Source: Rhodopirellula sp. P2
GTDB taxonomy: Bacteria > Planctomycetota > Planctomycetia > Pirellulales > Pirellulaceae
Direction: 5' to 3'
Assembly (NCBI RefSeq): GCF_028768465.1
Contig: NZ_CP118225.1
Span: forward strand, 310,001-374,000
DNA length: 64,000 bases
Position numbers and translations under genes: made by a program. This document shows, piece after piece, positions 8,765-17,567 of this stretch (its first letter is position 1; each line of letters begins with the position of its first letter). The notes below the pieces were generated by a model that was not told the DNA's origin, made no database searches, and worked only from the letters and a program-made list of their open reading frames with translations.

Positions 8765-9445
8765 CTATTTGGTCACGTCGTACTTGGCTGGGTTCTGGTT
8801 GAACATCTGCTGTTGTTTCTCGCCTGGGAATTGATAGCGCATTCCCCGATAGAAACTTGTGAAAGCTGGATTCCCTGCCATGTCCTGATTCATTTCCACC
8901 TTGCAAACGGAACATTTCCCGTCCAACGCCAGGTCGGCGTTCTCGTACTTGGCTTTGTCGGCCTCAAACATTGCCTTCGCTTGTTCATTAGCAAACAGGT
9001 AAAGGCGATCATTGTGCATGCTGGAGAACTGCACGTTGCCCGGAACCCGTTTGTGCATTTCGACCAAGGCCACCACACAATCGCCTCCCAGCGCGGGGGT
9101 GAACTGAGCTGGGTTGCTCAAGAACATTTTCTTTTGGTCTTCGCTCGGAAAGAGGTAGGTCTTTCCATCGTGCTTGACCGAGAACTGCGGATCGCCCTTG
9201 ACCCACTGTTTCATCTTGATCACGCAAACAGGGCAGTAGCCTTGCAAACCAACCACATTTCCTGCGGCGTGATTCCCGGCGACTTTGGTTCCGCTTCCAG
9301 ACGCCGCGGCGCGAGGTGGAGCGGTTCGGGTTCCGGACTGAGCTGCCGCGGTTTGAGCTGCCATCGTGGCTGGCATCAACGCCAACGCTGCGATCAGAAT
9401 GCCTCGGATCTGAATTCCGTTGCTGAGCGAGTGACTTGTGTTCAT
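8765..9445 (-). CDS. Secreted protein with three YHS-type repeats
   Basis: 226 residues. The N-terminus has a signal-type hydrophobic segment (RGILIAALALMPATMAAQTAA), then a Ser/Gly/Ala linker, then three related units of about 55 residues. Each has the pattern Cys-x2-Cys (or one Cys), a Gly-x-x-x-Phe segment, an aromatic core and a C-terminal MF...NPAKF/Y helix. Unit 1 begins CPVCVIKMKQ, unit 2 DCVVALVEMHK (one Cys only) and unit 3 CSVCKVEMNQ; the closing helices are KKMFLSNPAQF, KAMFEADKAKY and QQMFNQNPAKY. This is YHS-like architecture, proposed in other proteins to bind metals. It is convergent with the acetyltransferase gene and has no operon partner. Confidence 0.75.
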   Translation of the reverse strand: MNTSHSLSNGIQIRGILIAALALMPATMAAQTAAAQSGTRTAPPRAAASGSGTKVAGNHAAGNVVGLQGYCPVCVIKMKQWVKGDPQFSVKHDGKTYLFPSEDQKKMFLSNPAQFTPALGGDCVVALVEMHKRVPGNVQFSSMHNDRLYLFANEQAKAMFEADKAKYENADLALDGKCSVCKVEMNQDMAGNPAFTSFYRGMRYQFPGEKQQQMFNQNPAKYDVTK

Positions 9446-9826
9446 GGCTTTCTTTTTTAACTCGTGAAAGGAAGGGGGTTTCTTGCCTTCGTCGATGACG
9501 ATGAGCCCGCGGATTCCTTACACCGAAATCCTCGTTTTTTCCCTTTCCGTCATTCGGAACAGAAAAATGCAGAATGCGTGCACTCAGAGGGGGGGAAGCA
9601 ATTCGAGTCGTCGGCGGATGCGACCAGAACGCGTGAAAAGTTGCTTCCCCATCCTCTCCGGTGCATCAACAACCCACCCGAAAGAGAGGCTCTTTCGCTC
9701 AGAAAAAATTCAAGAACTGTGACATCACTCACATCTTCGCGGCGGATGGCGAACCACAATCCGCATCAGTTAAGTCACGGGACATGGAGCTGTGTCCCAG
9801 AGGTACCTTGTCGATAAGGAACGAAG
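9446..9826. other. Divergent intergenic region
   Basis: About 380 bases between the YHS protein gene (minus) and a small secreted protein gene (plus). It contains the promoters of both. The only structure seen is a weak hairpin (GGGACA at 9779-9784 with TGTCCC at 9793-9798) upstream of the plus-strand gene, and no good coding frame. Confidence 0.4.
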
Positions 9827-10294
9827 ATGAAATTTGGATGGAAGTACTCAATGGTCGCTTTGGCGGCTCTGTTGGTTTGTGCCATGAGCAGTGATGCCAG
9901 TGCACAAAGCGGGTCATGTGGAGCCGCCTGTGCCGCGGCACGAACGGTGTCGCCCCAGGTGACGTATTCCACACCTTCGACGACGAGAATGTACACTTCG
10001 ACTCAAGCAACACCGATTGCGGTGGGATCAGGTTGTGCGTCCGGCAACTGCGGTGGCAACGTTGTCACATCACAATCCATCGCCCAGCCAACGATCCACT
10101 ACTCGACGCCCATCTCAACGCCAATCAACTCGGTTCATACCAGCTACGCTCCGAGTTATCAGCCCACCCATGGTGTGCCCGTCTCGTCCGTGCCCGTCAG
10201 TTCATGGCAAGGTGCCCGATACCAGACTTACTCGGCACCGACTTGTTCCGGTGGCAACTGCTCGGCGAATCGAGTGTATCGCCAACGCCGGTAA
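9827..10294 (+). CDS. Small secreted Cys/Ser/Thr-rich protein of unknown function
   Basis: 155 residues. A clear signal peptide ends near ASAQ (MKFGWKYSMVALAALLVCAM start). The mature part is low in charge, rich in Ser, Thr, Pro and Tyr, and has Cys pairs in three clusters: SGSCGAAC, GSGCASGNCGG and PTCSGGNCSANR. The two Gly-Asn-Cys boxes near the middle and end look like a repeated motif. The protein ends in a basic tail (VYRQRR). The composition suggests a cell-surface or structural protein with disulfides. I do not recognise a family. Confidence 0.7.
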   Translation: MKFGWKYSMVALAALLVCAMSSDASAQSGSCGAACAAARTVSPQVTYSTPSTTRMYTSTQATPIAVGSGCASGNCGGNVVTSQSIAQPTIHYSTPISTPINSVHTSYAPSYQPTHGVPVSSVPVSSWQGARYQTYSAPTCSGGNCSANRVYRQRR

Positions 10295-10360
10295 TCGCCG
10301 CACGTTTGCAACGGCCCCCGACACGCGATCGCCAGAGGATCGTGTGTTTGGTTGAACAAT

Positions 10361-10390
10361 GTCCCCGATGGTTTGCGAACCAACGGGGAC
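10361..10390. terminator. Bidirectional hairpin between convergent genes
   Basis: Arms GTCCCCG-a-TGGTT and AACCA-a-CGGGGAC with a TGCG loop form a 12-pair stem with one internal mismatch. It lies between the convergent small secreted protein and arsS genes. Confidence 0.6.
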
Positions 10391-10450
10391 CGAGGTGTTC
10401 AAGTCTGCTTTGCTGATTCCGGGCACCCGGGGACGCTTGAAGTGAGACAC

Positions 10451-11518
10451 TCAAGAAGCAAATTCCGACTGCGGTTTCAACACCGCCCCCTGACAACTTG
10501 ACCCACAACCTGCTGTGCACCCAAAGCAATGGCGTCCGGTCATGATCGTCCGACTCGAGAGCCGTTCGGCATCAAAGTCATGAATGGTCCCCGGCATCCC
10601 CGGTTCCAGTTCAATGTTCAACATCTGATTGAAATCACAATCAAACAGTCGACCTTGCCAATCAACCGACACCATTGATCGGCACATCACCCCCTCGACC
10701 GTCAGCGGATTGAATTGATCGATCAACGCCTGCAAATACTCGTCGAGTTTGCCTTGCTTCAGCAGGTCATCTAAGAATCGGCTGATGGGCAAGTTGGTGA
10801 TCGTGTGCAACTCGGAAAACACGATGTCGTAGCGTGACTTCAGTTCACGTCGATACGTTGCTTCCAATTCATCTTGCTGCGGTGGCAAGGCGAGCCCAAT
10901 GGGGTTGTAAACCAACGACAACTTCCGGCGTGATCCAGGAATCCCATACCCCAGTTCGTTCAGACGGCGCAAGGCATCGATGGATCGTCGGAACACACCG
11001 TCGCCACGCTGACTGTCACAGTTCTCTTCCAGGTAACAGGGCAACGAAGCCACCACCTCCACGTCATGTTCGGCCAAAAACTCAGGCAAATCCTTGAACC
11101 CATTGGCCATCAGAATCGTCAAATTGCAGCGGTCAATCACACGTCGCCCTCGCTTGTGAGCCTGCTCAACGATCCAGCGGAAGTGAGGATTCATTTCGGG
11201 CGCTCCACCGGTGATATCCAGCGTTGGAATGTCATGATTGGCCAGCACATCGATGATTTGCTCCGCCGTTTCGCGTGACATGCTCTCGCGACGGTCTGGA
11301 CCGGCATCCACGTGACAATGAGTGCAAGTTTGGTTGCATAATTTGCCCACATTGATCTGCAGCACTTCGATGCTGGTGGCACGAAGCTTCCCCAATCCGC
11401 TGGCGAGCATTTTCTGGTTGAAGGTGGGCTGCCGAGGCGTCCCCTCTCCCTCGAGGATTTCTCGCTGCATCGCGGCGTTGGCGAGTTCGCTCTTGCTTCG
11501 TAAAAGTGACAGTTGCAT
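10451..11518 (-). CDS. arsS: Radical SAM protein of arsenosugar biosynthesis (ArsS-like)
   Basis: 355 residues from ATG 11518; an upstream in-frame start at 11623 would overlap the arsM end and is less likely. The radical SAM cluster motif is CNQTCTHCH (Cys61, 65, 68). The Gly-rich SAM segment follows in LDITGGAPEMNPHF. The C-terminal domain (DUF3641 type) ends in a Cys-rich motif, HCFGCTAGCGSSCQG, typical of this family, which was formerly annotated only as a radical SAM/Cys-rich domain protein. ArsS-type enzymes act after arsenite methylation by attaching the 5'-deoxyadenosyl group of SAM to the methylated arsenical. The arsM-like gene lies immediately upstream on the same strand, about 95 bases away, which supports the assignment. 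Confidence 0.88.
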   Translation of the reverse strand: MQLSLLRSKSELANAAMQREILEGEGTPRQPTFNQKMLASGLGKLRATSIEVLQINVGKLCNQTCTHCHVDAGPDRRESMSRETAEQIIDVLANHDIPTLDITGGAPEMNPHFRWIVEQAHKRGRRVIDRCNLTILMANGFKDLPEFLAEHDVEVVASLPCYLEENCDSQRGDGVFRRSIDALRRLNELGYGIPGSRRKLSLVYNPIGLALPPQQDELEATYRRELKSRYDIVFSELHTITNLPISRFLDDLLKQGKLDEYLQALIDQFNPLTVEGVMCRSMVSVDWQGRLFDCDFNQMLNIELEPGMPGTIHDFDAERLSSRTIMTGRHCFGCTAGCGSSCQGAVLKPQSEFAS

Positions 11519-11613
11519 GGTATTTTCTTCGGTGAACGAGACGTTTGGCTTGGGACAATCAAAGGCGGCAGTGAACCCCGGCTCGAAAACCAGGAAACAG
11601 CCATCAGCACGAA

Positions 11614-12789
11614 CTAACAGCAACGGTCTTCAGCACCGCAGCCAGCCGTCTCTTCCGTGGTGGCGTGGTATTCCAGCCCCTTCGTTTCTCGCGGATGGCG
11701 GCGTGCGTTGAGTCGGCAGTCAAACGGCGGGGCATCTTCCAAGGCGACCTCTTCACGAGGTGCGATCGCGTCAAACATGTTGACATACGGTTCTTGCTGA
11801 AGCAGGCGGTACGTCTTGTCACACACCGCCATCCGCTCCCCGCGAAAGTAGGTGTGACCATCATCATCCTGCACCTTTTTGAAGGGACCGCGGTACGCAA
11901 CCGCTTGCCCACGTTCCCGACACGGGCCTTGCTTTCCCTTGTAGGCCACGACCGTCACCGAACGAAATTCAATTCCCTCCACCGTTCGCCACGGTTCACT
12001 TTGTCGCTTGACGATCTCGATGCCGTGAAAGCCAGCTTCTTCAAACGCTTTCAGAAATTCGTCCTCGCGAAACGCCCCGGTGATGCATCCCGACCAAAGC
12101 TCGGGGGCCTGCTGCAATCGCTCAGGCACCGATTCGTCGCTGACGATGTCGCTGATGGCGGCCCGTCCGCCGTTCCGCAAGACACGAAAAATCTCCCCGA
12201 ACAATTGTCGACGATCCTGTTGCCGAACGAGATTCAGGACACAGTTGGAAAGCACGCAGTCAACCGAATCGTCCGCGACCAATGGTCGTTCGCGACGCAA
12301 GCGTTCTTCCGCGTGACGAAGTGCGAGATAGCCCGCCGAATCGTGGACGGGATTCTCAGACAAATCCTCCGCCAACAAATCCAAGTCCAACGCCAAGTCC
12401 TGAATCAAACCATAGCGAAAGTCCACGTTGGCATACCCGAGTTGCTCCGCCACGGTCGGTGCATGCTTTCGAGCAAGCCCCAGCATTTCACGGTTGCAAT
12501 CCACCCCGATGACCCGTCCTTCGGCACCCACGGCTTGAGCCGCGATGTAGCACAACTTGCCACCCCCGCTGCCCAAATCCAACACCGTTTCTCCCGACCG
12601 AACATACGGTGTCGGGTCACCGCATCCATAATCTCGTTCGATGATTTCTTGCGGGATCACCTTGAGCAAATCAGCCGAGTAGCTCACCGGGCAGCAGAGC
12701 GCTGGCTCGACAGCCTGAGCAGCAGCGGCGTACCGCTCGTACACCGATGACTCGGTGCCCTGTGTTGCGTCCAACAATGTTGCTTTCAT
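11614..12789 (-). CDS. arsM: Arsenite methyltransferase-like enzyme (ArsM)
   Basis: 391 residues from ATG 12789, preceded by an AAGGAAG ribosome site; the longer frame to 13044 has no such support. It has the class I SAM-binding motif VLDLGSGGGK (69-78). Cys residues sit where ArsM enzymes bind As(III): CC at 32-33, the conserved Cys in LSNCVLNL and the one in WSGCITGAF. The C-terminus ends in CGAEDRCC, also seen in ArsM relatives. The enzyme would methylate arsenite using SAM and thiols in the cytoplasm. It heads a two-gene unit with arsS, so the product is probably an arsenosugar precursor rather than volatile arsine. No arsR, arsenite pump or phosphorylase gene is adjacent. Confidence 0.9.
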   Translation of the reverse strand: MKATLLDATQGTESSVYERYAAAAQAVEPALCCPVSYSADLLKVIPQEIIERDYGCGDPTPYVRSGETVLDLGSGGGKLCYIAAQAVGAEGRVIGVDCNREMLGLARKHAPTVAEQLGYANVDFRYGLIQDLALDLDLLAEDLSENPVHDSAGYLALRHAEERLRRERPLVADDSVDCVLSNCVLNLVRQQDRRQLFGEIFRVLRNGGRAAISDIVSDESVPERLQQAPELWSGCITGAFREDEFLKAFEEAGFHGIEIVKRQSEPWRTVEGIEFRSVTVVAYKGKQGPCRERGQAVAYRGPFKKVQDDDGHTYFRGERMAVCDKTYRLLQQEPYVNMFDAIAPREEVALEDAPPFDCRLNARRHPRETKGLEYHATTEETAGCGAEDRCC

Positions 12790-13195
12790 AGTGCCGACTT
12801 CCTTTCGGATGCGAGTTGCTGTTGCCACGCTCAACCAGAGCAGGCCATTCGCCGAGGAAGACGGTGACGCCCGGAGTTCCTTACAGGATCCAGAAAAACT
12901 TTTCCTGCATTTGCTCAGGCTCATCGCAACCCCAATCCATCGAGGGCCTCCAAACTCAACCCGTCTTCGGTGGGTGCATCGCCTCGCCTGGCAACAAAAG
13001 TCCGATCCGTCTCGGCAGTGGCATGCCATCCGAAGCGTCGCCAACCGTCTTGGTGGGACGAAGTGTGGTGACTCTCACAGACACACTGGGCTTGCGATGC
13101 CATTGTGGGGCGGACATTGGATTCCAGTCGTCATTCCACGGGACGTGGCGATCTTGGAATCCGCCTCAGTCCCCTCAATGAATGGAGTCCTTCCG
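12790..13195. other. Divergent intergenic region
   Basis: About 400 bases between arsM (minus) and the DUF547 gene (plus). No coding frame is convincing and no ArsR-type dyad was recognised. It must contain the arsM promoter. Confidence 0.4.
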
Positions 13196-14047
13196 ATGAA
13201 AAAGTCAGTGTTGCTGTTCGCCTTCTTCACCATGGCGATGATCCTATCCACCCCAAACAGCTTGGCTGGAGCCAAGGTCAACGTCGGACAAAACATTCCG
13301 GCACCGCAGCAGATCTCGATCGACCAAATCAACCCCAGCCAATGGGATGCCTTGCTCAAGAAATACGTCAACGAGAAGGGCGAGGTCAACTACGCGGCCT
13401 GGAAACAATCCGCCGAGGACATGCAAACCCTGGATGCGTTCCTCTCCCATTTGTCATCTGCCAACCCCAAAGCGCAGGCGAGTGTCCCCGCCAAGTTGGC
13501 ATTTTGGATCAATGCCTACAACGCGGTGACCGTCCGAGGCATTCTCCGAGAATATCCCACCACCAGCATCAAAAATCACACCGCGAAGCTGTTTGGTTAC
13601 AACATTTGGGATGACCTGCTGTTGACGGTTGGAGGCCAGCCGTTTTCGCTGAACCAAATGGAACACGAGGTACTACGCAAGATGGGTGAACCGCGGATTC
13701 ACTTTGCAATCGTCTGTGCATCTCGCGGTTGCCCGCGACTGCTGAACGAAGCGTACACCGCCACTCGCCTGGAAGCACAATTGACGACCAACACCAAAGT
13801 CTTCTTCGCCAACCCCAACAACTTTCAGTACGATCCGGCACAGCGACTGTTTCGGTTGTCTTCCATCCTCGACTGGTTCGGCAGCGACTTTGGCAGCGAT
13901 CAAGCGGGCCAACTTCGCAGGATCGCCCCCTACCTTCCGTCTCAACAGGCCGCCACCGCGGCGGCGGCAGGCGTTGGGACCGTCCGGTACTTGGACTATG
14001 ACTGGGGACTGAACGACCAAGCCTCCTCACCCAACGCACGCCGTTGA
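13196..14047 (+). CDS. Secreted DUF547-domain protein
   Basis: 283 residues from ATG 13196 with a GGAG box about 10 bases upstream; the open frame extends far upstream but without protein character. A signal peptide (MKKSVLLFAFFTMAMILSTPNSLAGA) precedes the DUF547 domain. Recognisable DUF547 features are WDALLKKYVNEKGEVNYAAWK, KLAFWINAYNAVTVRGIL, the region around SLNQMEHEVLRKMGEPRIHFAIVCASRGCPRL, and the final LDYDWGLN. The conserved Cys in ASRGCP and the EHEVLR segment suggest an enzyme fold, but the family function is not established. It is divergent from arsM with 400 bases between. Confidence 0.88.
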   Translation: MKKSVLLFAFFTMAMILSTPNSLAGAKVNVGQNIPAPQQISIDQINPSQWDALLKKYVNEKGEVNYAAWKQSAEDMQTLDAFLSHLSSANPKAQASVPAKLAFWINAYNAVTVRGILREYPTTSIKNHTAKLFGYNIWDDLLLTVGGQPFSLNQMEHEVLRKMGEPRIHFAIVCASRGCPRLLNEAYTATRLEAQLTTNTKVFFANPNNFQYDPAQRLFRLSSILDWFGSDFGSDQAGQLRRIAPYLPSQQAATAAAAGVGTVRYLDYDWGLNDQASSPNARR

Positions 14048-14163
14048 CGGTTTCCTTCGGGTGAATCCACTGATGCGTGTGGGGTCCACTCGGGACCACA
14101 CCGGGCCAAGCATGCCTCACGCCTTCCTACCCCAACTTGGTTTCTCGCCGCCTCGCCAATCCG

Positions 14164-15948
14164 ATGAGGCGACTCACGGACCTGGCACCGTTCCTCAGCG
14201 CAAGAATTCAGAGCACAAAATTGACGGGCGAATCAACACAAACGGATGAGGCAACATCCAAGCAGGACTTTCGCCTGTTGGTCATCCTCGCGGGGTGGTC
14301 GACCTGCCTGTACGGAATCATCGCGTTCCTGAGCTGGCAATTCGACTTTGACAGCGTCCCGATCGATCGTCCGATCGTGGCCGTGCTTTGCCTGTTCACC
14401 GTTGGGTTTGCGTGCTACCTCGGAGCGATTCGGATTGCGTGGCGCACCAAGTCGGATGCACGAACGCTCCAACTCATCGTCGGCTCCGCGATCGTGTTCC
14501 GTGTCGTGATGCTGTTCTCGCTGCCAATTCAAGAAGTCGACATCTATCGCTACCTCTGGGACGGCGCGGTCAGCACTGCCGGTGTCAGTCCCTTTCGCTA
14601 CAGCCCTCAACAAGTCCGGCTTGCCGATTCTTCCCCCCAACAAGAAGACGCACTCCGGCGACTGGCCGAGATGCGAGAGGAAGATCCAGCACTAGCAGAA
14701 ATTTTGCACCGAGTGCATTTCGCTGAACTGCCAACGATCTACCCTCCCACCAGTCAAGCCGTGTTTGCCGCGGCCACTCTCTCGACGCCTTCCTCCTCGT
14801 CGCTGCTGACGCGATTGTTTGTCATGAAGGCATGGCTGATCGGATTCGACCTAGCAACCGTGCTCGTCGTGATTGCACTCCTGCGTCAACTGGCACTCCC
14901 AACCGGACTGTGTGTCATCTATGCCTGGTGCCCGCTGCTCCTGAAGGAAGTGGCCAACAGTGGGCATTTGGATGCCATCGCAGTGTTCCTGACAACACTG
15001 AGCGTGTACATGTTCGTCCGCTGCCTCGGCAGCCAAACATTCCTTGAATCCGGCCGGAGAAGGATTGATCCAGGACGGTTGAGTTACGTCGTGCTCGCGG
15101 GAGTTGTGTTGGCATTCGGGGTCGGTGCGAAACTGTACCCCATCGTCCTGGCACCGCTGATCCTGTTTGCATTGGTCCGTCGCCGGGGCTGGCGTTTCAC
15201 CCTTGTTCCCGCAGCCACCTTCATCCTCACAACCCTGGCCTTGCTTTCGCCAATCATCCCCTCCCAACCAGCTTCTGCAGGCGAATCACAAGCTCACGAT
15301 CCGAGTCTTGGCGTCGTGACGTTTCTTCGTCGATGGGAAATGAACGACTTCCTGTTTCTCATCGTGATCGAGAACCTGAAACCAACGGCACAGCGAGGGC
15401 CACATGAAACCGCATGGTTCACTGTGATACCCGAATCGGCTCGCGAATCGATGGTGGACTCAGTCAGCGCACAACTCAACCTGGCTCCTGCCGAAGTTCC
15501 GTTCCTCGTCTCTCGTGCCATCACGGCGACGATCTTTTTGATCATCGCCGTGACCTTAGCATGGCGATCGACGCCCCAAGATCCCAAGAGTTTCTGTGAG
15601 TCCGCGTTCTTGACGATCGCTTGGTTTTGGTTGCTCTGCCCGACGCTGAACCCATGGTATTGGACATGGGCTCTGCCCCTGCTGCCTTTCGCCCGAGGCC
15701 GCGCGTGGCTGGCGCTCAGCGGCCTTGTGTTCCTCTACTACCTGAGATTCTGGCTGGACGCTCACTTCCCAACGACCGCAGTGCTTCGCTCCCCTTACAC
15801 CGGCGCAGCCTTCTTTGATTTCGTCGTCACCTGGGTCGAATTTGGTCCCTGGTTTGTGGCTTTGGCCATGGGTTTTCTGATTCGGTCCCATCTGAAATCG
15901 ACACGTTTTCCCAGCCTCCCTCGGCGAACGCGCGGTCACTCGCACTGA
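14164..15948 (+). CDS. Polytopic glycosyltransferase, GT-C fold (GT87/mannosyltransferase-like)
   Basis: 594 residues if started at ATG 14164 (MRRLTDLAPF); a start at 14077 is possible. It has about ten to twelve hydrophobic segments. The first loop carries the acidic motif EVDIYRYLWDGAVSTAGVSP, typical of GT-C enzymes that use a polyprenyl-phosphate sugar. Further features are YPPTSQAVFAAATL, GLCVIYAWCPLLLKEVANSGHLDAIAV and GVGAKLYPIVLAPLI, which are common in the DUF2029/GT87 group. It would transfer a hexose to a lipid or glycan on the outer face of the inner membrane. The donor and acceptor are unknown. The GT2 gene 1.6 kb downstream may supply the lipid-linked sugar, but this is only inferred from family roles. 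Confidence 0.82.
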   Translation: MRRLTDLAPFLSARIQSTKLTGESTQTDEATSKQDFRLLVILAGWSTCLYGIIAFLSWQFDFDSVPIDRPIVAVLCLFTVGFACYLGAIRIAWRTKSDARTLQLIVGSAIVFRVVMLFSLPIQEVDIYRYLWDGAVSTAGVSPFRYSPQQVRLADSSPQQEDALRRLAEMREEDPALAEILHRVHFAELPTIYPPTSQAVFAAATLSTPSSSSLLTRLFVMKAWLIGFDLATVLVVIALLRQLALPTGLCVIYAWCPLLLKEVANSGHLDAIAVFLTTLSVYMFVRCLGSQTFLESGRRRIDPGRLSYVVLAGVVLAFGVGAKLYPIVLAPLILFALVRRRGWRFTLVPAATFILTTLALLSPIIPSQPASAGESQAHDPSLGVVTFLRRWEMNDFLFLIVIENLKPTAQRGPHETAWFTVIPESARESMVDSVSAQLNLAPAEVPFLVSRAITATIFLIIAVTLAWRSTPQDPKSFCESAFLTIAWFWLLCPTLNPWYWTWALPLLPFARGRAWLALSGLVFLYYLRFWLDAHFPTTAVLRSPYTGAAFFDFVVTWVEFGPWFVALAMGFLIRSHLKSTRFPSLPRRTRGHSH

Positions 15949-16272
15949 AGCGACGGTTCCGGTCGGCCAACCCCGACCAGAATGCAAGTCATCGCCACCG
16001 AGCAAACGCTCAGCAGCTCACTGGGGCATTCTGATGATCTCTCATGATGAATCGCGGCCGAAACCACTCCCACCACAATGTGGTCAGCGAGCCAGGCACA
16101 ACGGAATGCCATGCAAGCGACCGGCACGCCCATCGCCAAAAAACAGAATCGGAACAATCCAGCCATCCGTTCCCAAACTCACAGATCCCTGCTTGCTTTC
16201 AACTTAGATTGACACTCGCAGACCACGAAGGTCAGTGGTCCAAACCGACGCATCCAATAGGGAGATTGAACA
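15949..16272. other. Intergenic region upstream of csrA
   Basis: About 320 bases with no supported gene. A TTGACA-like hexamer occurs in GATTGACACT at about 16208-16217 and could be a -35 element for csrA, but I see no clear -10 partner. Confidence 0.35.
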
Positions 16273-16491
16273 ATGCTGGTCCTCTCAAGAAAACCCGGAC
16301 AACAGTTGGTGATCCACATCGGCAATGAAGTGGCAACAATCGAAGTCATCCGCCTGCAAGGCAATCGAGTGTGCCTGGGAATCACGGCAGCGAACACGAT
16401 CGGCATCTATCGCGAAGAGATTTGGTCCGAACATGGCGTCAACGGTGTCGTGATGGACACAGAACACCACCCCGTCAACACGGTCGCCTAA
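16273..16491 (+). CDS. csrA: Carbon storage regulator CsrA
   Basis: 72 residues beginning MLVLSRKPGQ, the classic CsrA N-terminus. The RNA-binding fold is covered by IHIGNEVATIEVIRLQGNRVCLGI and the second site by YREEIW. A GGAG ribosome site lies 8 bases before the ATG. CsrA dimers bind GGA motifs in mRNA leaders and change translation or stability. The last part (HGVNGVVMDTEHHPVNTVA) is a typical variable tail. The TAA stop codon at 16489-16491 is also the first three bases of a MITE-like repeat, so the original C-terminus may have been changed by the insertion. Confidence 0.96.
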   Translation: MLVLSRKPGQQLVIHIGNEVATIEVIRLQGNRVCLGITAANTIGIYREEIWSEHGVNGVVMDTEHHPVNTVA

Positions 16492-16615
16492 GCAGGTACG
16501 CAGGTGTCATCGGGTATGTGAGCCGCTGGCGTTAGCCACGGTTTTCACGCACAACCGGGGCTAACGCCCAAACGGCTCACAGGGTTGTGCTTGATCACTC
16601 CTGCCGACCTGCCTA
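16489..16615 (+). repeat. MITE-like repeat, copy A
   Basis: 127 bases with inverted ends: TAAGCAGGTACGCAGG on the left and CCTGCCGACCTGCCTA on the right. The right half matches copy C closely (shared CAACCGGGGCTAACGCCCAA core). The left half differs from the other copies and instead is nearly the reverse complement of the right half, with GTGAGCCG and GGCGTTAGCC facing GGCTAACGCC and CGGCTCAC, so the RNA would fold into one long hairpin. It begins in the csrA stop codon and may act as its terminator. Confidence 0.8.
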
Positions 16616-16697
16616 GCGTCAAAACGCTGCGACAAACCGTCTGAACGAGTTTGTCGAAAAGACATGCAATGCCTCCCTTCGGTCCACCGGGGGATCG

Positions 16698-17273
16698 TCA
16701 GTTGACGTCCGAGGACGAACGCATCCAATTCGTCAGCAGACGTTTGTCAGCGACCCCGGACTTGCGTCCCACAACGCGTCCATCTTTGACGCTCAGCAGG
16801 GTCGGTATTCCCTCGACTTGAAATCGCTGTGCGATCTCGGGATGGTCATCAATGTTGACCTTGATCATCAATGCCCCCAAGCTTGCCGCTTCATTCTCCA
16901 ACTCGCGAAGAATCCGTCCTTGAACCTGACAGGGTCCACACCAATCAGCGTAGAAATCAATCAGCACGGCTCCACGAGCGCTGTTGACCTTTGCCATCAA
17001 GTCCTCACCGGGGGCAAGGGTGACCAGAGACGGTCGAGGCGGCATTCTCGCAGAGGCGGTTGCAATGAGAGTTTCAGTTCGCTTCAAGGGCACCGTCTCC
17101 GCATGCTTTGCTTCCTCTGCCGCGACGGGTTTCACTGACGGTTCGGCCAGTGCCACCTCCACCTTGGTTGGTGAAGCCTTGCGAAATGCAATCGCTCCCG
17201 CATCCGTGCAACCGGCCAACGACACCAATGCGAACGACGAGACAGTGAAACGAACAAACGATGTGACTTTCAT
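16698..17273 (-). CDS. Thioredoxin-domain lipoprotein
   Basis: 191 residues from ATG 17273. The lipobox LVSLAGC puts the acylated Cys at residue 22. A linker of about 65 residues leads to a thioredoxin fold with the active site DFYADWCGPC (Cys112, Cys115) and the cis-Pro segment VEGIPTLL. It is probably anchored on the periplasmic side of a membrane. The active site Gly-Pro is that of reducing thioredoxins, so the role may be thiol reduction or redox buffering in the periplasm. No DsbD/CcdA-type electron donor gene is next to it. Confidence 0.88.
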   Translation of the reverse strand: MKVTSFVRFTVSSFALVSLAGCTDAGAIAFRKASPTKVEVALAEPSVKPVAAEEAKHAETVPLKRTETLIATASARMPPRPSLVTLAPGEDLMAKVNSARGAVLIDFYADWCGPCQVQGRILRELENEAASLGALMIKVNIDDHPEIAQRFQVEGIPTLLSVKDGRVVGRKSGVADKRLLTNWMRSSSDVN

Positions 17274-17567
17274 GGAATGACCTTTTGATGGTTCAATCTT
17301 CGAGGCGGGGGGGAAATGGGGGGCGTTGCATCGTTCCATGGCGATCGGCCTCGACATCCCGCCTTCATCCCCGAGCCCGCAGTAGCGAATCACGAGTGCG
17401 TCGCGCGAGATGCGTGGCCCAACCTCTCCAAGAATGCAGTTGCCCCTGTTGCTTACAATCGTCGACCAAGCCTCCTCGACTCAGTGAGGTTGCACACGTT
17501 CCTCGGTTCATGCCATTCAGCATGAGTGTGACGGACCTCACAGAACTCAACTTGCCCGCCTGCGAGG

